Assembly (NCBI GenBank): GCA_009702725.1
Contig: WLHM01000006.1
Coordinates: 1 to 14,052, forward strand
Source: Actinomycetota bacterium
GTDB taxonomy: Bacteria; Actinomycetota; Actinomycetes; S36-B12
Direction: 5' to 3'
Length of the DNA stretch: 14,052 nucleotides
Under the pieces are notes generated by a model, which saw nothing but the letters and a program-made list of their open reading frames with translations, was not told where the DNA came from and did no database searches. The position numbers and the translations under genes are program-made. Below, in pieces: positions 5,186-12,440 of the stretch. How positions within the stretch are numbered: position 1 is the stretch's first letter; every line of letters begins with the position of its first letter.

Positions 5186-6700
5186 TCAGCGCAGTGTCAC
5201 TTTACTTAGCCCTACTTGGTAGGTGCCGGGTTTATCAACGCGCTGGGGTAATTGCGGGAACCAAAGCAATACGTACTTGCCGGTGATAGCCCGAGGCCCC
5301 CGCAGGTCTATCTGTCGATCGCCAGCGGGGGCCGCAGCGAGCAAACTCCACAATTGTGGGTCGGGCAAAATTTCATCAGCGACACGTACTTCAGTGGCAG
5401 CACCGACCCCTTCAAATGTCAATGCCGCCGAGCGCACAGATTGCGGTTCACCCATATTTATGATCAGTCCCACTCCACCCTTTCCGTCGGCATCCGAGGT
5501 GTCGTAGTTCTGCGAGTGCCAAGCCGTAGTGATGTCCAAATCGGCAACAAGTTTCGCCTCGATGTCATTCTCACGGCCTTTCTTGCCATCCGGGATGCCA
5601 TCATTGTTTTCATCATCAAAGGGATCAAAGCTCCGCACTTTAACGATGGGCAAAATCTCCGGACCACTTTCGGCACTAGCTGACGGCATTGGCACAGCCG
5701 ACGCTGTCAGTACATCGCCGGTAGCGACTTCAATCGGTGTTGCTGTTGTCAACGAGGTACTTGTGGTCAAGTTCCAGCCCCAAAAACCAACACCTAAGAC
5801 GATGGTGAAGGCAAGCACCACTGCAGCAATTCGAGATGCCACGCCCAGGGAGCCACGATCTTTACTGCTTGGTTCACCTCGGTGCTTTGAACCATGCGAG
5901 ACAGGTGCCAGGTGATCGCGGGCCAGACCAAGCATGGCGGTAAAAGCCGAAGCATCGGTGATGTTGGCGACTCCGCGAGGCCGTGCTGCCTTACTAACCG
6001 ATCGAGCAATGACATCGTCAATTGCACGTGGCACATCGGCGCGCACTCTTGATGGCAGCAACACATTTCCACTCACGATTGGGGCGCTGGTCAACGCCGC
6101 CAAAGGTGGGCCCGACCACAAGCCCGTTACCAGCAAATAAAGCAGGCAACCCAATCCGTCAACATCAGCTTGGGTCTTCGTCTCGCGATTATCTAGGGGC
6201 CCCCAAAGGCTGGAATCAACGGCTAAACCTCGAACTCTTACTTCGCCGGCGTCGGTGACGATGACACTCGATGGCCTGAGCCGACCGTGATTTACATTGG
6301 TTGCTAGCCCGGCAGAAATTGCGCGCGCGACTTCAGAGACGATGTTTACCGCATCATCGACTGGTATTGGCTGATCCCCGCGCACCTGCAGAAGTTCACC
6401 GAGGTTTCGGCCCGTGGCCCATTCACTGATGACGGCAATTTGCGCCGACTCATTGGCAGTCTCAGACAATGTCATAACGTCAAGAATTCGTAGTAATCGA
6501 CGATCCTCTACAAGCGCTGCTGCTCGGGCGGCACCCAAGAAGGCGGGTGCCCGGGGGTCATCTGCGTTAAGTATGCGCAGTGATACTTCACGATCTAGGA
6601 CTTCGTCGTGCCCGCGAAAGAATTGCACCGCTACGTCCCGGTGTGCAGGATCAAGATCAGCGGTTAGCAGGTAGCGGCCGATGCGCTCGGGGGGCCTCAT
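5186..6700 (-). CDS. Membrane pseudokinase with extracytoplasmic discoidin-like domain, MurJ partner
   Basis: 504 residues. A cytoplasmic protein-kinase-like domain (about 5-262) has lost its catalytic residues. No glycine loop is recognisable; the VAIK lysine position is Arg42 (VSLRIL). The HRD loop reads HGRLRPSS (138-145), so catalytic Asp and Asn are replaced, and the DFG position reads GLA (158-160). A transmembrane segment spans about 290-310. The outer part has an acidic DENNDGIPDG stretch (363-372) resembling a thrombospondin-type-3 calcium loop, then an F5/8-type-C-like beta domain (about 378-504, with DLDITTAWHSQNY). This is the architecture of the C-terminal half of mycobacterial MviN/MurJ (Rv3910), where the phosphorylated pseudokinase recruits FhaA to regulate peptidoglycan precursor export. 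Here it is a separate gene overlapping murJ by 4 nt (ATGA). The role is inferred from that homologue; the pseudokinase reading is seen directly. Confidence 0.87.
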   Translation of the reverse strand: MRPPERIGRYLLTADLDPAHRDVAVQFFRGHDEVLDREVSLRILNADDPRAPAFLGAARAAALVEDRRLLRILDVMTLSETANESAQIAVISEWATGRNLGELLQVRGDQPIPVDDAVNIVSEVARAISAGLATNVNHGRLRPSSVIVTDAGEVRVRGLAVDSSLWGPLDNRETKTQADVDGLGCLLYLLVTGLWSGPPLAALTSAPIVSGNVLLPSRVRADVPRAIDDVIARSVSKAARPRGVANITDASAFTAMLGLARDHLAPVSHGSKHRGEPSSKDRGSLGVASRIAAVVLAFTIVLGVGFWGWNLTTSTSLTTATPIEVATGDVLTASAVPMPSASAESGPEILPIVKVRSFDPFDDENNDGIPDGKKGRENDIEAKLVADLDITTAWHSQNYDTSDADGKGGVGLIINMGEPQSVRSAALTFEGVGAATEVRVADEILPDPQLWSLLAAAPAGDRQIDLRGPRAITGKYVLLWFPQLPQRVDKPGTYQVGLSKVTLR

Positions 6701-8355
6701 GGCGTGCGCAATCTACGGCGAACCAAATTAGTGACAGCGGCTACTTCCTTGACCCGAAGTGCCCAAGCCGCTGCCCAATAAGAAGCCACGCCTACTGCAC
6801 CAACGACAACCAAAATAAGTAGCACCACCAATTTGTCACCTGGTAGTTGAGCACTGAAGGTCCGCCCGAGGATGGCGTGGGTGCCTAGCATTAGGCCCAA
6901 CGAGACAAGCCCCGCCGATCCAATTCGCAAAATGCTACGAATAGTGCGGCCTGAGTTAACGCCACCTACGCGCCTAGCGAGAAGCACCCAAGCCAAAGCT
7001 AGACCAACCCAGTAGGACAGCGAATAGGTCAGTGCGATCACGGCAACCTGAGCGCCGCCTGCTGGCGCAATTCCAAATAGCGGCACTACGGTAATCAACC
7101 AAAAGGCACTAAGCCCCACGGTTATATAGAAAGGTGTGCGCGTATCTTCCATCGCGTAGTAACCACGCAAAAGTACATAGAAGAGCGTGAACGGCAGCAA
7201 ACCGATCATGAACATGGACACAATCTCGCCCATAAGTGAAGCCTGCTCTGGTGTCGCAGCCCCGTAGCCGAAGAGAAGTATCGATAGGTCAGACCCGGTA
7301 ACGAAAAGTACCGCAGCGATCGGCACAATCAACGCGGCAACCGTTCGCATTGTGGTGCCGATATCACTTCCCACTTGCCGTAAATCACCAGCATGTGCGA
7401 GTCGACTTAAGGCCGGCAGCATTGCGGTAACGATGGATATCGTGATGACACTATGTGGCAGCATGAAAACTAGGTGGGCTTTTTGATAGGTGGTGAGACC
7501 GGCAGCCACGGTTCCAGCGGCAGCGGCGTCAACATTGGCTTGGGTAGCAAGCCGAGTGATTACTACGTAAGTGGCCTGATTAACGAGCACTAGACCAATG
7601 GTCCACATCGCCAACCCGCCGGCCTTACCCAGACCCGCGCCTTTCCAGTCAAAGCGCGGGCGCCAATGGAATCCCGCGCGGCGTAGTACCGGGAACAAAA
7701 TTACGGCCTGCGAAATAACACCAAGGGTGGTGCCGATACCAAGGATAAGAATTTGTTGGGTAGTAAGGATTCCATCGGCCGCCGCTGAAGTACCCGCCAC
7801 TGCGATGAACAGCAAAAAGGTTGCGATCGCGATCACGTTGTTCGCTATGGGGGCGAACATAGGTGCCCCAAATCGTCCGCGTGCATTCAATACCTGGCCG
7901 AGAATGGAATAGATACCGTAGAAAAGTACCTGAGGTAAACAAAGTCGGGCAAAGGCAACTGCTAGATCAAACTCATTAGTCGGGTAGTCAGCCGGAGTGT
8001 AGAGATCGACAATTAGAGGGGCCGCGAGCACCGCAAGGATTGATAGCAGCAGCAACACAGTGACTATGAGGGTGATTAAACGATCGGCGTACGCCTTGCC
8101 TTGGTCTTCGTCCTCACTCATGCGCCGCACCAGTTGTGGAATGAACACCGCGTTTAATGCGCCGCCAATAATGAGAATGTAGACAATCGTCGGAAGGCTA
8201 TTACCCAAAGAGAACGCGTCAGAGACTAAATAGAAACCCAAAGCGGCGGCCGCCGCTACATCGCGTAGCACCCCGGTAATACGTGAAACGATCGTGCCCG
8301 ATGCCATGACGGCGCTCGATTGCGCGAGGGAACGTCCGCTCGCATTTTCGGTCAC
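6697..8355 (-). CDS. murJ: Lipid II flippase MurJ (MviN family, MOP superfamily)
   Basis: 552 residues, almost entirely hydrophobic helices, consistent with the 14-helix MurJ fold. It moves lipid II across the cytoplasmic membrane for peptidoglycan synthesis. Conserved signatures: SRITGVLRD at 24-32 in helix 1, IIGGALNAVFIPQLVRR at about 62-78, QVLNARGRFGAPMFAPIANN, and the second-half repeat YQKAHLVFMLPHSVITISIVTAMLPALSR, followed by RGYYAMEDTRTPFY. Basic residues at the helix starts (Arg25, Arg31) match those needed in MurJ. The protein ends shortly after the last helix with VRRRLRTP, so it lacks the cytoplasmic pseudokinase and outer domain fused to it in mycobacteria; these are encoded by the next gene through an ATGA overlap. 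Start is GTG 8355, overlapping the DUF6049 stop by 4 nt (GTGA), indicating translational coupling. Confidence 0.96.
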   Translation of the reverse strand: MTENASGRSLAQSSAVMASGTIVSRITGVLRDVAAAAALGFYLVSDAFSLGNSLPTIVYILIIGGALNAVFIPQLVRRMSEDEDQGKAYADRLITLIVTVLLLLSILAVLAAPLIVDLYTPADYPTNEFDLAVAFARLCLPQVLFYGIYSILGQVLNARGRFGAPMFAPIANNVIAIATFLLFIAVAGTSAAADGILTTQQILILGIGTTLGVISQAVILFPVLRRAGFHWRPRFDWKGAGLGKAGGLAMWTIGLVLVNQATYVVITRLATQANVDAAAAGTVAAGLTTYQKAHLVFMLPHSVITISIVTAMLPALSRLAHAGDLRQVGSDIGTTMRTVAALIVPIAAVLFVTGSDLSILLFGYGAATPEQASLMGEIVSMFMIGLLPFTLFYVLLRGYYAMEDTRTPFYITVGLSAFWLITVVPLFGIAPAGGAQVAVIALTYSLSYWVGLALAWVLLARRVGGVNSGRTIRSILRIGSAGLVSLGLMLGTHAILGRTFSAQLPGDKLVVLLILVVVGAVGVASYWAAAWALRVKEVAAVTNLVRRRLRTP

Positions 8356-10481
8356 GAGGACACCGTGTCAGATGACTTAGTCGACGTCTGGGACCGCTGG
8401 GCTTTCCAGATTCGCCGTGTCACGCCAACGACCACGAAAATGAGAATCGCTAAGAACGCTGCACCAACAACCCAGCCTGCCGCTCTTGAGTAAGCGGTGG
8501 ACGTCAAGGTGATACCGCTTGGGACGCCATACTTCGCACCATCGGGGGTAAGAATCTGGATATTTACCGGCAGTGGGTCGCCGCCAATGACCCGGGCTTC
8601 AACCTCAACACTGACTTTGTGTCCGGCCTCGATGACGATATTGGTAACCGGTGGTGACTCGAGTCGCACAGCGGGTACGCCAACCAATTGCATACTCACT
8701 GTCACATTCTGATCCAAATCGTTCGCCAAAGTTATAGGCACTCGGCCGGCATCTCCAGAGAAAGTGATCGTGCCCTTGGAAAGGGCATGAACTTGGCTCA
8801 TTTGCTTACCGAGCTCGCTGTTGATTTGTTTGAGTAAATCCCTCCCGGTTAGTGGCGCGCTGCGCCAAGCCGCCGACAGGGTGCGGGTAATAGCCTGCGT
8901 GAAGCTCACGGAGACCAACGCTGGATCATCAAGGATCGCAACAAATTGCTGGAGTCGAGCCTGCGCCTTCGACACTTGTTGCAAATAAGCGGTGGGCAGT
9001 TCAGCGTTCTTTGCGATCTGCCCGTAATTAAGTTTTTGACCAAGTGTTTTCTCACTGGCAAGTAGTTCGTCAAGTGACTTGGCTGATAGCCAAGGTGCGG
9101 TGGTGGACGCACTTAGTAAATCCGAAAGCAGTTGGGAATTGGGGGCCCAGCGCACATCTAGCGGAGCAGCAACAACGTGGGCCGCACCGGTGGATGACGT
9201 GGAAAGAAGGGCGGTCTCAGCCAAAAATTGTTGGCGGGCGAGAATTATGTCATTGGCGCTGGTTTTCGGAGTGGTAAGTAAATTAGCGAGCACCGGATCA
9301 ATTAGTAGTGCGTTAAGGGTGCCAGCCGGAGTACTTATCGAGGCTATTGCAGGAGCGTTACTCGAGGTAGTGACGGCGCGGGCTGACAATGCAACCGTGG
9401 TGGCTCCGGCGGAAGCCAATAGTTCTGCGGTGTCTTCATCAATGCGGCCGCCAGGTGCCCAATAAGTAGTGCCAGCGACAGGAGTACCGATTGCTGCGCG
9501 CGATATTATTGGCGCTTGAGTAACAGCTCGAATTAGTTCAGTCGCCAAGTCAGCTCTGCGCGCGGCTGTGGCGTCAATATCGGCATAGGGCAGAACTCTA
9601 AGTTGAGATTCAACACCTGACGCAGCAGCTGACTCATCAAGTGCTGAGCGTAAGGATGTCAGCCAATTTGAGATCGCAGCTGACTGATCACCTACCACCG
9701 GGATACCATTTTCTTGTACTAAATATCCCTGCGCCATCGCAGATGCAGCCTGCAAGAGATCCGGATCCGCGAACCAAGAAACGTGACCAGGGAAATTGGC
9801 GCCGAGCTGGACCAACGAATCTAGGCGACCACCGGGTGACATTGCCTTTGGTGTCTCGCCATTAAGCAGTACCCCATTGGCATTTCGGGCGGGTCGGTCG
9901 GCTAGCGGCCAAAGCCAGGTGATGTTAGTAGGGGTAACACCAGACCCCACTGGAAACCACGGTAAGAAAGTTCGTTCTATACCTTTACGTTCATCAAATT
10001 CATCAACACCCCGGATGGAGCCAAGTGCTTCAACCGAAATTACGTAAGTTCCCGGCTCGGCAAATCCTAAACTAGAGATTGCAATTGAAAGGATGAATGA
10101 CTCCTGCTGGTTTGGGGCCAACGACGAAGCAATCAAAGTGCGCGTGTTATCAATACTGCTGGATCCATTATCAACTTCAGAAACTAGGTCTGCATCACTC
10201 ACGGCTGCTAGCGAACTTCGATCAGCAAGCGCTAAATCAGCGACTCGCAATTGAACGGACACATTGTCGATTGAACGGCCGGAAATATTTAGTACGCGGC
10301 CGCTGATTCGAAGTGTGCCTTTTGCTTTAGGAACTACCGGCGTCAACTGGTCAAGGACAATTTCAATCGTGGAGCCCTCGGGCATTGCATGGGCAGTCGG
10401 CGTGACACCAACCATTGCAGCAAGGGCCAACAAAACCACTAGTACAAGTCGAGGAGACCTGCTGATATTCAGGTTGTACAC
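8352..10481 (-). CDS. DUF6049 family exported, membrane-anchored protein
   Basis: 709 residues. The N-terminal signal peptide has a positively charged region with two Arg (8, 11), a hydrophobic core, and a likely cleavage site after AHA (30-32). A large extracytoplasmic region begins with a beta-rich domain (about 37-155, including GTLRISGRVLNISGRSIDNVSVQLR). It continues with a central part containing TWLWPLADRPAR and VSWFADPDLLQAA, as in Rv3909-type proteins, and a second beta-rich domain near 575-660. One transmembrane helix (about 669-687) and a short basic, Ser/Thr-rich cytoplasmic tail close the protein. The family is conserved just upstream of murJ in actinobacteria. Its function is not established; a role with cell-envelope synthesis is inferred from position only. 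Start GTG 10481 is the only choice that keeps the signal peptide's charged N-region. It overlaps the NUDIX gene by 13 nt. Confidence 0.9.
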   Translation of the reverse strand: MYNLNISRSPRLVLVVLLALAAMVGVTPTAHAMPEGSTIEIVLDQLTPVVPKAKGTLRISGRVLNISGRSIDNVSVQLRVADLALADRSSLAAVSDADLVSEVDNGSSSIDNTRTLIASSLAPNQQESFILSIAISSLGFAEPGTYVISVEALGSIRGVDEFDERKGIERTFLPWFPVGSGVTPTNITWLWPLADRPARNANGVLLNGETPKAMSPGGRLDSLVQLGANFPGHVSWFADPDLLQAASAMAQGYLVQENGIPVVGDQSAAISNWLTSLRSALDESAAASGVESQLRVLPYADIDATAARRADLATELIRAVTQAPIISRAAIGTPVAGTTYWAPGGRIDEDTAELLASAGATTVALSARAVTTSSNAPAIASISTPAGTLNALLIDPVLANLLTTPKTSANDIILARQQFLAETALLSTSSTGAAHVVAAPLDVRWAPNSQLLSDLLSASTTAPWLSAKSLDELLASEKTLGQKLNYGQIAKNAELPTAYLQQVSKAQARLQQFVAILDDPALVSVSFTQAITRTLSAAWRSAPLTGRDLLKQINSELGKQMSQVHALSKGTITFSGDAGRVPITLANDLDQNVTVSMQLVGVPAVRLESPPVTNIVIEAGHKVSVEVEARVIGGDPLPVNIQILTPDGAKYGVPSGITLTSTAYSRAAGWVVGAAFLAILIFVVVGVTRRIWKAQRSQTSTKSSDTVSS

Positions 10482-10921
10482 GTATCGCCTAGCAGTGCTT
10501 CAACTTTACTCATCAGATGCCGCTCAGCCGGGTATCGCAGGCGCGAGTGAACTTCGGTCAACGGAACCCACGCCACTTCCTCAACTTCACGATCGGCGTC
10601 ACTAAGTTCACCACCGTCGGCCCGCAACAGGTAGTGGTGGACAGTTTTGTGTATGCGCTTGTCCGGGTTCATAAACCAAAAATCGATCACGCCCAGTGGT
10701 GCCAAAATGCTCGCCGTGATGCCGGTCTCTTCGGCCACCTCTCGAATGGCCGCCTCCTCGTTAGTCTCACCAGGCTCAACGTGGCCCTTGGGTAGCAACC
10801 AAATTAGCCGCCCATTTTTATCGTGGCGGGCAATGAGTGCGGCGCTGGGAATGGGGCCTTTCAGGTCGAGAACCAACCCGCCCGCCGAGGTCTCTTCGAC
10901 GCTCGGAACGTAAATTGCCAT
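10469..10921 (-). CDS. NUDIX hydrolase (MutT4-like)
   Basis: 150 residues with a complete NUDIX box, GHVEPGETNEEAAIREVAEE to the TGI motif (residues 46-68). All key positions are present (G46, E52, R60, E61, E64, E65, G67), so it should bind metal and hydrolyse a nucleoside diphosphate linked to another group. The substrate is not evident. It occupies the place of Rv3908 (mutT4) in M. tuberculosis, between pcnA and the DUF6049 gene. It is the first gene of the minus-strand array. ATG 10921 has no Shine-Dalgarno but a -10-like TATCCT ending 6 nt upstream, suggesting a leaderless message. It diverges from the CCA-adding enzyme gene, with 44 nt between start codons. Confidence 0.93.
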   Translation of the reverse strand: MAIYVPSVEETSAGGLVLDLKGPIPSAALIARHDKNGRLIWLLPKGHVEPGETNEEAAIREVAEETGITASILAPLGVIDFWFMNPDKRIHKTVHHYLLRADGGELSDADREVEEVAWVPLTEVHSRLRYPAERHLMSKVEALLGDTCTT

Positions 10922-10965
10922 ATCGGCAGGATAAACCTGGACGACTAGTCATTACGCTGCTATGC
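10922..10965. promoter_or_regulatory. Divergent leaderless promoter region, NUDIX operon / pcnA
   Basis: This is a 44-bp gap between opposed start codons. Minus strand: -10-like TATCCT (10933-10928) ends 6 nt before ATG 10921. Plus strand: -10-like TACGCT (10953-10958) ends 7 nt before GTG 10966. Neither start has a convincing ribosome-binding site and no good -35 is seen. Between the two -10s lies an 8-bp perfect palindrome GACTAGTC (10943-10950), which could be an operator but could also be chance. Confidence 0.5.
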
Positions 10966-12399
10966 GTGTCGACTCCCGAAGAACTCCGCGTGATAGCCCA
11001 GTTGGCTCCAATATCAGGCCTTTTGACTGAACTTGGGGAGAGATTCACGGGGTCCGGCTACCAAATCGCCCTAGTAGGTGGCCCGGTGCGCGACGCACTA
11101 CTTGGCCGGGTGGGCTCGACCCCGGATTTGGATTTCACCACCGATGCCAGGCCAGAGGCCATAATCAAGGTCATTGAGGGCCTAGCCACCGCAATCTGGG
11201 ATGTGGGTATCGCTTTCGGAACCGTCGGAGCTCGGATTCAGGGCCAAGAATGTGAAATAACCACGTATCGCACTGAGCACTATGACCGTGACTCCCGTAA
11301 GCCAGCTGTCGATTTCGGAGACACCCTTGAGGGGGATTTAGGGAGACGGGATTTCACGGTCAACGCATTCGCTTTACGGCTTCCCCAAATGCAGTTAGTA
11401 GATCTTTTTGACGGGGCTACTGACCTTGAAAATTACCTGCTGCGCACACCAGGTCGTGCGCAGGATTCATTTGACGACGATCCACTGCGCATCATGCGAG
11501 CTGCGCGATTTGTTTCCCAACTTGGCTTTCGGGTAAGCGATGACGTCCTACAAGCCATGCATGAGCAAGCCGAACGCATCACAATTGTGTCAGCCGAACG
11601 GGTCCGTGAAGAGTTTATGAAAATCCTGATGGCAGCTGATCCGCGCACAGGGTTGGAGTTGCTGGTTGATACGGGTGTAACCGATTGGATCTTGCCTGAA
11701 TTGCCGGCGCTGCGTCTGACCGAGGATGAACACCATCGCCATAAAGATGTCTATGAGCACTCAATGACGGTGCTTGAACAAGCAATTGAATTAGAGACGG
11801 TGCACGAGCCAGCTAGTGGGCCAGACCCCGTACTTCGACTCGCTGCGCTGTTACATGACATCGGAAAACCCAAGACTCGCAAGTTTGAAAAGGACGGCGG
11901 GGTTTCATTTCACCACCACGAGATGGTGGGAGCCCGCATGGTCAAAAAACGCATGCAAGCTATGCGATTCCCTAACGACACCACTGATCAAGTCACACGA
12001 TTAGTTGAGCTGCATCTGCGGTTTCATGGTTATGGCACCGGTGAGTGGACGGATTCGGCGGTGCGTCGTTACGTTCGCGATGCCGGAGAGCAGTTGGTGC
12101 AACTACATAAACTTACGCGTGCAGATTCAACTACACGTAATAAACGCCGAGCTGCCGCTTTACAGCAGGCCTACAGCGGCCTTGAAAACCGCATCAACGT
12201 TTTGGAGCAAGAGGAGGAGTTGGCCTCACTTCGTCCAGATCTTGATGGTGCCGCGATCATGCGCATTTTGAACCTGCCCCCTGGCCCGGTCGTCGGACAG
12301 GCTTATCGGTTCCTAATGGATCTGCGTCTAGATCGTGGGCCCCTTGGTGAGGAGCAGGCCACCGAGGCACTTCTTGCTTGGTGGGCCGCACGCCGATAG
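10966..12399 (+). CDS. pcnA: CCA tRNA nucleotidyltransferase / poly(A) polymerase family protein
   Basis: 477 residues from GTG 10966. Class II nucleotidyltransferase head: LVGGPVRDALLG (36-47), metal-binding DLD (54-56), EITTYR, and RRDFTVNAFAL. This is followed by the RNA/ATP-binding DDDPLRIMRAARFVSQLGF region and an HD phosphohydrolase domain with the doublet in LLHDIGKPKTRKF and further His in FHHHEMVG. It adds or repairs the CCA end of tRNAs. The HD domain is typical of many bacterial CCA enzymes and suggests extra phosphohydrolase activity (family knowledge). Same type as Rv3907c (pcnA). Start choice: the open frame extends to 10837, but that part overlaps the NUDIX gene on the other strand and adds 43 Arg-rich residues unlike the family. 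GTG 10966 lies 7 nt after a -10-like TACGCT and has no ribosome-binding site. Confidence 0.95.
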   Translation: MSTPEELRVIAQLAPISGLLTELGERFTGSGYQIALVGGPVRDALLGRVGSTPDLDFTTDARPEAIIKVIEGLATAIWDVGIAFGTVGARIQGQECEITTYRTEHYDRDSRKPAVDFGDTLEGDLGRRDFTVNAFALRLPQMQLVDLFDGATDLENYLLRTPGRAQDSFDDDPLRIMRAARFVSQLGFRVSDDVLQAMHEQAERITIVSAERVREEFMKILMAADPRTGLELLVDTGVTDWILPELPALRLTEDEHHRHKDVYEHSMTVLEQAIELETVHEPASGPDPVLRLAALLHDIGKPKTRKFEKDGGVSFHHHEMVGARMVKKRMQAMRFPNDTTDQVTRLVELHLRFHGYGTGEWTDSAVRRYVRDAGEQLVQLHKLTRADSTTRNKRRAAALQQAYSGLENRINVLEQEEELASLRPDLDGAAIMRILNLPPGPVVGQAYRFLMDLRLDRGPLGEEQATEALLAWWAARR

Positions 12400-12403
12400 T
12401 TAA

Positions 12404-12440
12404 GTGACCAAGTAGAGAGTCAAGCGACTACCCTGCTCCT
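12404..12440 (+). promoter_or_regulatory. Candidate leaderless promoter for the DUF2252 gene
   Basis: In the 41-nt gap after the pcnA stop, a -10-like TACCCT at 12429-12434 ends 6 nt before ATG 12441. A weak -35-like GTGACC at 12404-12409 gives a 19-nt spacer, longer than ideal. There is no Shine-Dalgarno in front of the ATG. Read-through from pcnA is an alternative. Confidence 0.4.

Noticed and set aside
10962..10964. ATG four bases upstream of the pcnA GTG
   Set aside because: It is in a different frame and would give only a short peptide. The GTG at 10966 is in frame with the enzyme.
10837..10965. N-terminal extension of the CCA-adding enzyme
   Set aside because: It is antisense to the NUDIX N-terminus, Arg-rich and unlike the family. 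GTG 10966 is placed right after a -10-like element.
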